Shown here one piece after another: positions 8,352-16,685 of a DNA stretch of 64,000 bases. Position 1 is the first letter of the stretch. Every line of letters starts with the position of its first letter. A model generated the notes under the pieces. That model searched no databases, had not been told where the DNA came from, and worked only from the letters and a program-made list of their open reading frames with translations. The stretch is from JAAYZH01 sp964479695 (GTDB lineage Bacteria > Bacillota > Clostridia > Saccharofermentanales > Fastidiosipilaceae): positions 59,431 through 123,430 of the forward strand of contig CAYZSO010000006.1 in the NCBI GenBank assembly GCA_964479695.1, written 5' to 3'. Both the position numbers and the translations under genes were made by a program.

Positions 8352-9875
8352 ATGGATAAGAAGGTTCCTTACTACGTCCGGGAAATCCGCAAGGGACAAG
8401 ATGCCGCAGAGATGGAAAATGACCTCGCAGTGCCGCGGATCATGATTGCCGGTGTGAAATGTAAAGGTGCTGTGGAGAGAATTTCCTTGGGGCTCTTGGC
8501 TCTATGGCGTGAGAAAGATCGCTCAGCGGTTGGGTTTTCTGCCGGGCCTTCGTATCAGCAATTGCAGGCACTGCAGTTGGCTTCGGGCACCTCGGCCTAC
8601 ACCCTGGACAGCTGGTTCCATGACCAGTCCACACTTTCTTATATTCTGACGCATTACACGGAGGGACATCGGCTGGCCTTGATTGAGGCGTCGACCGAGT
8701 ACTTCGATACCTGCACGCCCCTCATGCCTTCTTGGTCGGAAGGGGAAGGCCGCGAAACGCCGCGCGGTTCGATGGCGGATCTGGCGCGGATGACCCAAAC
8801 GCCCGTCATTTTGGTTGTCGATGCAAGGGATTTTACGTTTACCGACCTCGCTTATTTGAAAGGCCTTCTGGATTTCCGGGAAGGCGAAGTGATTGCGGGC
8901 TTCATCCTGGCAGGCCTGCCGCAGAGCCGACTTGCAGAAACCAAGCGGCAGATCGAGGCCGAGCTCTGGCTCCCGGTGCTGGGCTACATGGCCCCCGAAC
9001 TGATGGATGACGATATCCCTAGTCTTACGGACCTCGTGCCTGAAGTTTATTCGGAAGTCATTACTAAGAAAGTAGAGCGGCTCGCTCGCGAACTGAACCA
9101 GACGCTGGAGATTTCGAAGATTTTGGCTTTGGCCAATCAAGCCCCGAAACTCGACTCCGACCTCCCCCAGGACCTCTTCCGGGCGCAGCGGCTGCTGGGC
9201 TTCGAGAACCGCCGCTACCGTTTGGGGCTGGCTGCGGACGAGGCTTTCTGCTACTACTACAAGGAAAATATCGACCTCCTCACCGAAATGGGTGCGGAAA
9301 TTGTGCGCTTCAGCCCCCTGCGCGATCCGGTTCTGCCGCCCGACCTCGATGGCCTCTATTTCGGCACGGGGAAGTTGCTGGATTATCTGGCGGAGGCCTC
9401 GCGCAATCAGACGATGCTCACGCACATCAAGCGACTCACAGATCGCGGAGTTCCGGTGATGGCGGAGGGTACGGGTGCGGTTTATCTGGCCAAAGCCTTC
9501 GTCAGCGACTCCGGTCGCGAGTGGCCACTTGCGGGTGTCCTCCCCACGGTTGCTTCACTCAGCGGCGAGCCGAAAGAGAAGTACTACGCCACGATGACGG
9601 CGAGGCGAGACGACCTCCTAGCAGAACATAACATGCATATTCCTTGTTTGCTGAATAACCGCTTCGCTTTTTCTCCCGATGGCGCTTCCTACCGCACAGC
9701 CGTCCGCGGCAAGGGCTACGTGATGGAAGGTTTCTCGACACCCACGATCTGGGCGAGCCAAGCGAAAATCCATTTCTACGCCCAACCCATGGCTGCCGCT
9801 CGCTTCACCCAAGCCTGTTTGCGCTATTACTCCGCCCGCACCGGCAATGGCGAGCCGCTACAGGGCTGGCGCTGA
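8352..9875 (+). CDS. CobB/CbiA-like protein lacking catalytic motifs (probable pseudoenzyme)
   Basis: 507 residues that align end to end with cobyrinate a,c-diamide synthase: an N-terminal dethiobiotin-synthase-like ATPase half (about 28-265) and a C-terminal class I glutamine amidotransferase half (about 290-500). Scaffold segments are kept ('TPVILVVDARD', 'GVPVMAEGTGAVYLAK', 'KIHFYAQPMAAARF'). The working parts are not. The P-loop GT.SGVGKTT is AGVKCKGAVER; the EG.MGLYDG loop is EASTEYFDT; the nucleophile motif AECGGLMYL is AEGTGAVYL (no Cys); and the EFHYS histidine region is YVMEGFSTP. The ORF is intact with a good ribosome binding site (GGAGGG), so it is probably expressed and selected for another role. 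No cobalamin genes are nearby. Homology is sure; loss of activity is inferred from the missing residues. Confidence 0.75.
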   Translation: MDKKVPYYVREIRKGQDAAEMENDLAVPRIMIAGVKCKGAVERISLGLLALWREKDRSAVGFSAGPSYQQLQALQLASGTSAYTLDSWFHDQSTLSYILTHYTEGHRLALIEASTEYFDTCTPLMPSWSEGEGRETPRGSMADLARMTQTPVILVVDARDFTFTDLAYLKGLLDFREGEVIAGFILAGLPQSRLAETKRQIEAELWLPVLGYMAPELMDDDIPSLTDLVPEVYSEVITKKVERLARELNQTLEISKILALANQAPKLDSDLPQDLFRAQRLLGFENRRYRLGLAADEAFCYYYKENIDLLTEMGAEIVRFSPLRDPVLPPDLDGLYFGTGKLLDYLAEASRNQTMLTHIKRLTDRGVPVMAEGTGAVYLAKAFVSDSGREWPLAGVLPTVASLSGEPKEKYYATMTARRDDLLAEHNMHIPCLLNNRFAFSPDGASYRTAVRGKGYVMEGFSTPTIWASQAKIHFYAQPMAAARFTQACLRYYSARTGNGEPLQGWR

Positions 9876-9914
9876 TCTGGCGGCTTGGCTCATATGGCTG
9901 GCGCTGATCTGGCG
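9864..9914. repeat. Duplication around the CobB-like stop codon
   Basis: The 19-bp GGCTGGCGCTGATCTGGCG occurs at 9864-9882, where it contains the TGA stop, and again at 9896-9914. Further GGCGCT-type fragments follow to about 9945. Confidence 0.75.
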
Positions 9915-10039
9915 CCGAGCAGGTTGCGCTGGACTGGCGCTTAGTTGGGCGGGGTTGGATTTGCGAGGTTCGCAATGCATTCATGTAACGAGCGCAGTAA
10001 ATTAACAGTGTGGTTACTAGCTCGAGGCCAAGCCTATGT

Positions 10040-10045
10040 TATAAT
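10040..10045 (+). promoter_or_regulatory. Candidate -10 box of the YtxH-like operon
   Basis: TATAAT in CCTATGTTATAATCAAC, 55 bases before the start codon. No clear sigma-A -35 at 17 bp; another sigma factor is possible. Confidence 0.4.
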
Positions 10046-10099
10046 CAACAAATAATTAGCTGTATGGTAACAGCGGTAGGATAACAGGAGGTAATCAAT

Positions 10100-10513
10100 A
10101 TGTTAGATGAACTAGTCGGCGTATTTACCGGACAGAATCGCAGAGATAAGAACAGAGCAGTATGCACAGGCGCCGTGTTGGGATTCCTAGGCGGAGCCGC
10201 CGTTGGTGGTATTCTGGGTATCCTCTTCGCTCCGAAACCCGGTGCCGAAACCAGAGAGGATATTGGCAACGCTGCTGTCAAGGGTTATGAGACGGTGAAG
10301 GAGAAGGCAACAGATGTCGGTTCGAAAGTTACGACGAAAGTTTCTGAAACCTACAACCAATTCAAGGACAGCATGAGTGATGAACAGCGTGAAGCTCGCA
10401 GAGTCGCTCGTCAAGCCCGCAGAGCGGCCAGACATGTTGCTGAGACTGTGGCTGATGCAACGGATGATGTGATCGATGAAGTAGAGGACGTCGTAGACGA
10501 AGTTACGAATTAA
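10100..10513 (+). CDS. YtxH-like general stress protein
   Basis: 137 residues. A glycine-rich membrane helix at about 20-45 ('GAVLGFLGGAAVGGILGILFAP') is followed by 'KPGAETRED' and a long charged amphipathic helix, as in YtxH/GvpP-like proteins. In Bacillus these are envelope-associated general stress proteins of unknown mechanism, made from a ytxG-ytxH operon. AGGAGG precedes the ATG. A DUF948 (YtxG-like) gene follows by 48 bases, the same pairing as in Bacillus with the order reversed. The C terminus is acidic (repeated VIDEVED) and could form a coiled coil. Confidence 0.8.
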   Translation: MLDELVGVFTGQNRRDKNRAVCTGAVLGFLGGAAVGGILGILFAPKPGAETREDIGNAAVKGYETVKEKATDVGSKVTTKVSETYNQFKDSMSDEQREARRVARQARRAARHVAETVADATDDVIDEVEDVVDEVTN

Positions 10514-10561
10514 TTTCACGATGACCTCCGGAGGAGGCCCTAACTGAGGAGGACCTAACTT

Positions 10562-11107
10562 ATGTATAGCTACGCGCTTAATGCCACGATTACAATCAAT
10601 GTTCGGGAGGTGCTTTTGTCCTTACTGATTATTGCGGCGATTGTTCTAGTGGTTGTCCTCATTATGCTTTTACTTCGAGTCTTTGGCACTCTGAAGAGGA
10701 TTAACAGCATCGTTGATGATGTTTCTTTCCCTTTGAAGGATACGACGAAGGAGCTTCCGGCCATTGCCGTGAATGTCCGTGATATCTTGGGAAACGTGGT
10801 TGATCTTACCGATGACTTGACGGTCGTCAGCCCAGAGCTGTTTCAAGCGATACTCGAGGCGCTGCAGGCAGCGAATGCTGGTGTCGGAGCTGTGAGTAAC
10901 ATTGTAGTTGGCTTCACAGACGGGGTGGCGAATTTCGCCAGTGGTTTCCGCGCAGGACGCGGACGGGCGAAACCCGGTGCAGCCGGTGCTGCTGGTGCTG
11001 GCTTCGCGAGCACTTTTGCCTCTATGGCAGGCAGTTACGCCGGAGCAAAGAGCCGTGCTCAAGACAAGAAAAAGGCCGGTGCCCGCAAACGCAAAGTCCG
11101 CCGCTAA
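10562..11107 (+). CDS. DUF948 (YtxG-like) membrane-anchored protein
   Basis: 181 residues: one N-terminal membrane helix (about 17-41), then an amphipathic region with repeated 'V.D...L.D' typical of DUF948 (about 45-120), then a basic Ala/Gly/Arg/Lys-rich tail to the end. The ATG follows GGAGG at 10548. It forms an operon with the YtxH-like gene; the family is linked to cell-wall or general stress in Bacillus. The tail is low complexity and the stop is followed by short GACTTGC repeats and a terminator. No enzymatic motif. Confidence 0.72.
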   Translation: MYSYALNATITINVREVLLSLLIIAAIVLVVVLIMLLLRVFGTLKRINSIVDDVSFPLKDTTKELPAIAVNVRDILGNVVDLTDDLTVVSPELFQAILEALQAANAGVGAVSNIVVGFTDGVANFASGFRAGRGRAKPGAAGAAGAGFASTFASMAGSYAGAKSRAQDKKKAGARKRKVRR

Positions 11108-11114
11108 GCGACGC

Positions 11115-11202
11115 CGACTTGCGCCGTTGATCTGTGATGCTGACTTGCTCCGCTGACTTGCGCCGTTAATCTGCGCCGCCAACTTGCTCCGCTGACTTGC
11201 AA
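11115..11202. repeat. Tandem repeat after the DUF948 gene
   Basis: Alternating units CCGCTGACTTGC and GCCGTTAATCTG, period near 12-24 bp, starting about 10 bases after the stop codon. Confidence 0.65.
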
Positions 11203-11221
11203 AACAAAGATGCGTAAACTT

Positions 11222-11247
11222 AGCCGCTCCTTCTGGGGCGGCTTTTT
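11222..11247 (+). terminator. Intrinsic terminator of the YtxH/DUF948 operon
   Basis: AGCCGCTCC pairs with GGGGCGGCT, followed by five T (CTTTTTG). Confidence 0.8.
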
Positions 11248-11352
11248 GTGTGGGGAAATGAGGCTCTATCAGAGGTTGTTGATTGCAGCATTTTCTACGG
11301 GGAGGCTATCTGAAGCCAATAGAAGTCTCAATCTCCGTTCAGATACCTCCGT

Positions 11353-11913
11353 TCAGAAATGCTCAATGAGGATAAACAGAATAATTGCTGAACTCATGAA
11401 TGTAAGATAAGGGGCTCCTCGGGTTCCTCGGGTTCCTCGAGTTTCTCGGGTTCCTCGAGTTCCTCGGGTTTCTAGAGCTTCACTTACTTGGATTATGTCA
11501 CTTGATTCGTTTGCTTTACTGGATTTGCTTCGGCTAAGGTAGTCATAAAACAGAACTGCAAGAGCTGCGACCAACTCCGCCAGCACAACGGTTGTTGCTG
11601 GAAAAATGAGAGCCAGCGAACCGCAGACAAGAAAATCGCCGGCTCCCGGTGACTGCTGTAGCCATTGAAAACAGCAGACGAAAGAACTGATCACCAGAGG
11701 AGCCAGCACTATGCAGAGAGCAATAACCTGCCGCAGACAGAGGCCAAGCCAATCTTCTGCCTGCAAAATGCAGAGATAAAGGAAGCCCGCGCTTGACCCA
11801 AGCAGCAGCACAACCAGACTCAGCGGAGCTTGCCGCTTCCGCCAGTCGCTCAAACCGAGAAGCAGCAGCAATATCACCAACCAAAGACTCCACAGAACAG
11901 GATCACCTCTCAT
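11353..11913 (-). CDS. A24-type prepilin-peptidase-like membrane protein
   Basis: The two aspartates of type IV prepilin peptidases are visible: D23 in 'LSDWRKRQAP' (family D.R...IPN) and D93 in 'GAGDFLV' (family GGGD.K). Several hydrophobic segments surround them. It lacks the N-terminal methyltransferase domain of PilD, so it resembles the short archaeal/Gram-positive A24 form. The ATG at 11913 is preferred because GGAGGG stands six bases before it; an upstream ATG at 11940 has no such site. A Glu-Thr-Arg-Gly repeat, encoded by 9-bp units, is inserted before the last membrane helix. No pilin or secretion-ATPase gene is nearby, so the substrate is unknown. It is convergent to the YtxH/DUF948 operon. 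Confidence 0.68.
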   Translation of the reverse strand: MRGDPVLWSLWLVILLLLLGLSDWRKRQAPLSLVVLLLGSSAGFLYLCILQAEDWLGLCLRQVIALCIVLAPLVISSFVCCFQWLQQSPGAGDFLVCGSLALIFPATTVVLAELVAALAVLFYDYLSRSKSSKANESSDIIQVSEALETRGTRGTRETRGTRGTRGAPYLTFMSSAIILFILIEHF

Positions 11914-12185
11914 TTTGCCCTCCGCGTCTTTGATTATCACAGGCGCATGAGGGAAGAGGGAAGCCCCAAAAAACCAAGAAATTCTAACAATTTCCTACAA
12001 AAATTCAGCTGAGTCGCGAGAGCCCTGAATGATTGTGAGAACCCCTTGCGCCTTGAGAGCTTGCTGAAGCAATGAGGGTTTGAGGGGGGTGGCTTTGGCC
12101 AACACAAGAGGCTGAGTGGAGCCCTAAACGAAACTAGCGGACACGAGGGGGCCAGGTTACTCACTTCAAAAGGCAACTGCACCAT

Positions 12186-13445
12186 TCACTCAAATGTGTA
12201 GGACTCCATTTCGCGCAAGGAAAAATCAGACAGAGGCAGTGCCACCGGGGCACCTCCTAAGAGGGCGGACTGGTAGATTGCCAAAACATTCTCCACCGCC
12301 TCAAGGCCGGAATTTACGTCTGCCCGAGGGGGGCGATCCGCGCTGATTGCCTGCGCAAGATCCCAATAAATTCCCGTATGCGGATTCAGGTACGCCTGAA
12401 GCTGGCGCTTGAAGCCGTTCTGGCGCATGACTGCCAAGGTTCGACGCCAATAATGACCGGTCTTCTTACCGTCGTTATCAAGAACTTGAACATAAGGCTT
12501 ACCGGACCGGAGACCGGCTCTGATCTGCGCTTTTTCAGTGGAAATATAGAAACTCGCCTCATGCTGCGACTCAGGCGTACTGGTCGTACCCTCGACTCGG
12601 CAAACGGAACCGTCCGACATTTTGAGGAGGGCGGCGCCGTAATCTTCGGCTTCCATAACATGTGTCAAGCGACTGATTGTCCCTTGAACAGAAGCTGGCT
12701 TCAGACCCAGAAGCCAGACCATGAGATCAAGCGCATGGACCGTTTGATTCATCAGAGCGCCGCCATCTTGCTGCCAAGTTCCGCGCCAAGCCGCCGAATC
12801 ATAGTAGGCTTGGTCGTGTCCCCAGTGCACAACAACATCGGCGGCCAGAATTCTCCCATAAACGCCGGCAGCGATATCTTCGCGAATGATGTCCACGAGT
12901 GGGAAAAAGCGATAAATGTGTCCGACGGCGATTTTGCGGTGGGTGGTTTGCGCCAAATTCTTCAGCTCCCGCGCTTCCTCAAGGTCAAGCGTCATCGGCT
13001 TCTCCACGAACACGTGGGAACCATGTTCCAGCGCTGTCTTCGCAAGGCTGTAATGGGTTCCGCTCGGAGTTGTAAGCGCTACCACATCCGGTTTTGTTTT
13101 CACTCCAGCCCTAGCCGCAAATAAGGAAGCGACATCTGTGTAGAAGTCAGATTCCGCGAGCCCCAGACCGAATTCTTGATTCAAGCTCCGGCATGCTTCT
13201 TTGCTTTGGTCGATCAAGGCAACTGGCTGGTACAGGTCAGGGAGTTGGTTCCAGGCTTTGGCGTGCTTCCTCGCAACCCGTCCACATCCAGCCAAAGCCA
13301 CCGTCAAACGAGAGTTGTTGGGAGTGTTGTTGGCGGTGGTGTTGGTGGTTGGGTTGGTGTTGTTGTTGTTGGTGTTGGTTGGGTTGGTGGTGTTGGTGTT
13401 GGTGTTGTTGGCGTCATTGATGTCGTCGTTGTCACGTTTTTCCAT
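12186..13445 (-). CDS. Gfo/Idh/MocA-family NAD(P)-dependent oxidoreductase
   Basis: 419 residues. A Rossmann fold begins at about residue 47 ('VALAGCGRVARKHAKAW'), with the EKP motif ('HVFVEKPMTLDLEEA') carrying the usual lysine and 'GGALMNQTVHALDLMVWLLG' carrying the active-site histidine region. Family members oxidise or reduce sugars, inositols or their derivatives; the substrate cannot be told here. The first ~45 residues are an Asn/Thr/Asp repeat encoded by AACACC-like units that no family member needs. The start is supported by GAGGAG seven bases upstream. Monocistronic on the minus strand, with a long repeat-filled gap between it and the divergent hexokinase gene. Confidence 0.85.
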   Translation of the reverse strand: MEKRDNDDINDANNTNTNTTNPTNTNNNNTNPTTNTTANNTPNNSRLTVALAGCGRVARKHAKAWNQLPDLYQPVALIDQSKEACRSLNQEFGLGLAESDFYTDVASLFAARAGVKTKPDVVALTTPSGTHYSLAKTALEHGSHVFVEKPMTLDLEEARELKNLAQTTHRKIAVGHIYRFFPLVDIIREDIAAGVYGRILAADVVVHWGHDQAYYDSAAWRGTWQQDGGALMNQTVHALDLMVWLLGLKPASVQGTISRLTHVMEAEDYGAALLKMSDGSVCRVEGTTSTPESQHEASFYISTEKAQIRAGLRSGKPYVQVLDNDGKKTGHYWRRTLAVMRQNGFKRQLQAYLNPHTGIYWDLAQAISADRPPRADVNSGLEAVENVLAIYQSALLGGAPVALPLSDFSLREMESYTFE

Positions 13446-13627
13446 GGAATCTCCTCATTCGGGGCAAATCTTGTTCTCATTATATCTTGATTGTGCTTGA
13501 TGGGTGGTTTTCTGTGGGTAGTTGATTGGTTTTCAGTAGGTTTCAGTAGGTGATGGCAGGTTTTGGCTAGTTGTGGGTTTGGGCTCGGGTTGTTGATGCT
13601 AAGGAGCGGTTTTGGTAGCGTATTTCG

Positions 13628-14362
13628 ACTACATAAGTTTATTTTTAAACATATGTAGTGAGTTTTTGATGGAAGGTGCGGTTTGGGCGACGTATTCTTC
13701 CTTGTTTTGCTTCTTTGAGGTTTGGAGTAATTGTTACGTTATTTCCAAGTTGGTCGAGATCGGGTAACTTGCGACATCTGATCGACTTGCACTTCGTTGT
13801 GGGGGAGGTGTTTGCGTTGGTGCTGAGCTTTTCTTGGCAATGTTTCATTCAAGTCAGTATTCATTCAAAAATGCATGCTTGCAGATCAGATATCATTCAG
13901 CTGATCATCGGCTTTTTAGGTGGGGTGAAATGGATACCGTTTCTTTGTCGCAAATATCTGGATCCTAACCAAGATCGAAAAATCTTTTCTGGTGCTGGTG
14001 TAGAAATCAAGGATATAGACAAGTTTTCTTACCATATTTCATGTTATGTAAATAGAGCCGTTCTTACACAGATCCTTATTGGCACACTTCGAAAGAACCC
14101 GTCTGCGCAATAACTTATATATTGTTCCCTAAATGCTTATTTATTGCGTTTTGCAATACTTAAACGACACAATTTTAATATTGGATCAAACAAAGAGCTG
14201 CACTTACAGCAATAAGCAGCCATAAGCGTTCCTTCCAAACAAGTTGGATAAGGGAAGTAGTCGTACTTGCTGCAATAAGCGGGCACAGGCGTGCCGCCAT
14301 CGCGAACAGCGCGAAACGGCCGCGAAAAGCACTACATAAGTTTAAATTTAAACTTATGTAGT
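13628..14362 (+). repeat. Composite intergenic repeat, copy B, with a palindrome at both ends
   Basis: The gap 13446-14474 has no credible gene. The left palindrome is at 13628-13659 and a perfect 32-bp palindrome is at 14331-14362. Between them are the shared blocks in the same order as copy A: GGCGACGTATTCTTCCT-like (13688), GTAATTGTTACGTTATT (13731), AAGTTGGTCGAGATC then AACTTGCGACAT, GTCAGTATTCATTCA (13855), and TTGTCGCAA near 13947. Divergence from copy A is moderate. Confidence 0.75.
14331..14362. repeat. Perfect 32-bp palindrome
   Basis: Arms ACTACATAAGTTTAAA and TTTAAACTTATGTAGT are exact reverse complements. It is the best copy of the palindrome that edges the composite repeats. Confidence 0.9.
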
Positions 14363-14438
14363 GCTTGTAGTGCTCATGTAATGCCCATGTTGACATGCTG
14401 CCAAGTTAAAGGCTCTAGCGCAGAGGAGCGGAATTGCC

Positions 14439-14444
14439 TATAAT
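14439..14444 (+). promoter_or_regulatory. Candidate -10 box of the hexokinase operon
   Basis: TATAAT 31 bases before the start codon. A TTGACA at 14390 is too far away to be its -35. Confidence 0.45.
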
Positions 14445-14474
14445 GACTTTTAAGGTTTATTAGAGGAGGCGGCT

Positions 14475-15785
14475 ATGGGACGCAAAGAGATTAGGGCTTT
14501 TTTGGAGGAGAGGGAACTTCTTGCGTCTGCTCTCGATTTGGAGTACGAACTCGAGCGTTTTCTGCAGCATATGATCAATGGCCTTAATGGGGTTCCGCAA
14601 CCGGATGGCATGCCTATGATTCCGACTTATTTGACTTTGGGTGGTGATGTGCCGACGGGTGAGCCGGTGATTGTCATGGATGCAGGTGGGACGAATTTCC
14701 GGGTTTGCTTGGTGACTTTTGATAGCAACATGGAAGCGCAGGTGGACAAGTTTATTAAGTTTCCGATGCCGGGTTCGGATCATGAGATGACTTTTGATGA
14801 GTTTTATGGGACGATGGCGGATGCTTTGATTCCGTATCTTGAATACAGTAACAAGGTGGGCTTCTGCTTCTCTTATGCTTGTGAGATTCAGCCGGACCGT
14901 GATGGTATTGTCCTGAACCTCAGCAAGGAAGTGATGGCTCCTGAGGTCATTGGTACCAAGGTGGGTGCGAGTATCAAGGGAATTCTTAAGGAACGTGGGA
15001 TTACACAGGATGTTAAGATTGTTCTTTTGAATGATACGGTTGCGTCACTTCTGGGTGGCTATGCGAAGACGAATACGAGAGCTTATTCTGGCAATGCCGG
15101 TTTCATTTTGGGGACGGGTGTCAACAGTGCGTATTTGGAAGAGAATGAGAATATTGTCAAGTTGAAAGGGAAGATTAATCCTTTAGGTAACACCATTATT
15201 AACATGGAGTCCGGCGATTACAGGATTCAGAGCCTGAGCCCCATTGATCGTGAGATTGATGAAGCGACGAATGTGCCGGGAACGTATTCTTTTGAGAAGC
15301 TGATTTCGGGTCGCTACCAAGGATTGCAGGCACTTTACACGCTGCGTGAAGCGGCTGAAACGACAGAGCTGTTCTCGGGATTTTTTGCCGAGAACTTTGG
15401 CCAAATCCATGACCTCGAGAGCTACCAATTAGATGAGTTCCTCTATGCTCCCTATGGCCCCGGCATTTTGAGTCAGTGCTGTGCTAATGACATTGACAGA
15501 GAACATTTGTACTACATTATTGATAATATCTTCGAACGTGCCGCGATGCTTGTGGCGATGCTGTTCTGTGCGCTGCATGTCAAGACAGGCAAAGGAACGA
15601 ACCCGACGCGCCCTTTGGCCATAACGATTGATGGATCGACCTACTACAAGTCCAAACTGTTCCGCGACAAAATCAATTACCACGTGAAGGATTTCATCAA
15701 CGAGAAACATGGCTATTACAATGAATTCTTACAAGTGGAGAACAGCAACCTGATCGGTGCGGCCATTGCCGGATTGACGAACTGA
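14475..15785 (+). CDS. Eukaryote-type hexokinase (hexokinase_1/2 family)
   Basis: 436 residues, the size of a single-domain hexokinase. Phosphate-1 motif DAGGTNFR at 69-76, phosphate-2 LNDTVA at 185-190 with the likely catalytic Asp187, and adenosine motif 'LGTGVNSAYLE' near 210. These are signatures of the eukaryotic hexokinase family and not of bacterial Glk or ROK kinases. It should phosphorylate glucose or other hexoses with ATP in the cytoplasm. A strong GAGGAGG precedes the ATG. The next gene starts three bases after the stop, so it likely heads an operon with yabO. It could use glucose released by the glucan locus at 21-35 kb (inference). Confidence 0.85.
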   Translation: MGRKEIRAFLEERELLASALDLEYELERFLQHMINGLNGVPQPDGMPMIPTYLTLGGDVPTGEPVIVMDAGGTNFRVCLVTFDSNMEAQVDKFIKFPMPGSDHEMTFDEFYGTMADALIPYLEYSNKVGFCFSYACEIQPDRDGIVLNLSKEVMAPEVIGTKVGASIKGILKERGITQDVKIVLLNDTVASLLGGYAKTNTRAYSGNAGFILGTGVNSAYLEENENIVKLKGKINPLGNTIINMESGDYRIQSLSPIDREIDEATNVPGTYSFEKLISGRYQGLQALYTLREAAETTELFSGFFAENFGQIHDLESYQLDEFLYAPYGPGILSQCCANDIDREHLYYIIDNIFERAAMLVAMLFCALHVKTGKGTNPTRPLAITIDGSTYYKSKLFRDKINYHVKDFINEKHGYYNEFLQVENSNLIGAAIAGLTN

Positions 15786-15788
15786 TTC

Positions 15789-16067
15789 ATGAAACTGGAA
15801 GGCAGAACGTACCGCGATAATTACACACTTGCTGTCATCGTTTCGGAGAGGCATGAGCCGGAGCTTCGTTTTGTGAAGCAACTGGAGAATTGCCTGTTGG
15901 ATCTATGTAAACAGCTTGATGTTTCACCTCCTCTCTGGATGGAGAAGAACACCCACGAATTTGCCCAATGGCATCAGACGATCTTCCATAGTGATCAATT
16001 TATGGAGAAAGTCCCCTTTAGCCGCCTCCAAATTAAATGGCTGGATGACGGCAGAAACAATAACTAG
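15789..16067 (+). CDS. Small conserved protein of unknown function
   Basis: 92 residues, no signal peptide or membrane segment. 'VSPPLWMEKNTHEFAQWHQTIFHSDQFMEKV' is reminiscent of a short uncharacterised protein that I recall in Clostridia ('P.W..KNT.EF....I.F...QF'), but I cannot name a domain. It is tightly packed between the hexokinase gene (3 bases) and yabO (8 bases), so it is translated in the same operon. No function is proposed. Confidence 0.6.
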   Translation: MKLEGRTYRDNYTLAVIVSERHEPELRFVKQLENCLLDLCKQLDVSPPLWMEKNTHEFAQWHQTIFHSDQFMEKVPFSRLQIKWLDDGRNNN

Positions 16068-16075
16068 GAGTTAAC

Positions 16076-16354
16076 ATGCGTTTAGATAAATATCTCAAAG
16101 TCGCGAGGATTATTAAGCGACGGACTGTGGCTAATGAAATTTGCAATAATGGCCGAGTCAAATTGAATGGCAAAGTTGCCAAACCTTCTTCTGAAGTCTC
16201 GATCGGCGATAAGATCGAAATTGCTTTTGGTTCCGGTAACGTGACTGTTGTGGTCAAGGCGATAAGAGAAACCGTCAAGCGAACCGAAGTTGCGGAACTC
16301 TATACAATCGTCGGCGGCAAACCGGGTGAGGAAGCCCCGGAGATTGGGGATTAG
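16076..16354 (+). CDS. rqcP: RqcP/YabO S4-domain RNA-binding protein
   Basis: 92 residues with an S4 fold from the first residue ('MRLDKYLKVARIIKRRTVANEICNNGRVKLNG'), the usual length of YabO/RqcP. In Bacillus RqcP binds stalled 50S-peptidyl-tRNA complexes and helps RqcH add alanine tails in ribosome-associated quality control. TAGGAG precedes the ATG. DivIC follows downstream, as in Bacillus (yabO-yabP-yabQ-divIC), but without yabP and yabQ. Confident family call. Confidence 0.88.
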   Translation: MRLDKYLKVARIIKRRTVANEICNNGRVKLNGKVAKPSSEVSIGDKIEIAFGSGNVTVVVKAIRETVKRTEVAELYTIVGGKPGEEAPEIGD

Positions 16355-16568
16355 GGGATTGCGCCCATTTACACCCATTAACGCCCATTAGGGAGTTGGG
16401 AGCGGCTCCGCATTGAGGTGTTAGGGATTGCCATCAGAGAAAGCCACCGAAGTCATAAAAGAGTTACTGCTCAGACTTACCTGACTACCCGTGTGATGCT
16501 ACAATACGAAGCAGAGGTAACTCCACAGAGTTAAACCCACGATTGATGACACGCTTGATGACACGCTT

Positions 16569-16645
16569 GCCGGAGAGAAAATTAACCGGAGAACATTCAC
16601 CGGAGCGAAATCAACCGAAGAACATTCACCGGAGAGAAAATTTCT
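16569..16645. repeat. 29-bp tandem repeat before divIC
   Basis: About two and a half units of CACCGGAGAGAAAATT plus AACCGGAGAACATT, period 29. The 16355-16685 gap also has GCCCATT-type short repeats just after yabO (16360-16392) and otherwise nothing recognisable. Confidence 0.75.
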
Positions 16646-16685
16646 GGTGGAAAATTTGCTGAAAAGGCTAGGAGAGGAGTTTGCT

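Noticed and set aside
13676..14113. Open frame of 145 codons inside composite repeat copy B
   Set aside because: It is not kept in the other copies, has no ribosome binding site and no domain; the repeat as a whole is non-coding.
14331..14362. 32-bp palindromes as simple transcription terminators
   Set aside because: The arms are AT-rich, no T run follows, and the palindrome always stands at the edge of the composite repeat, also between divergent genes where a terminator is not needed.
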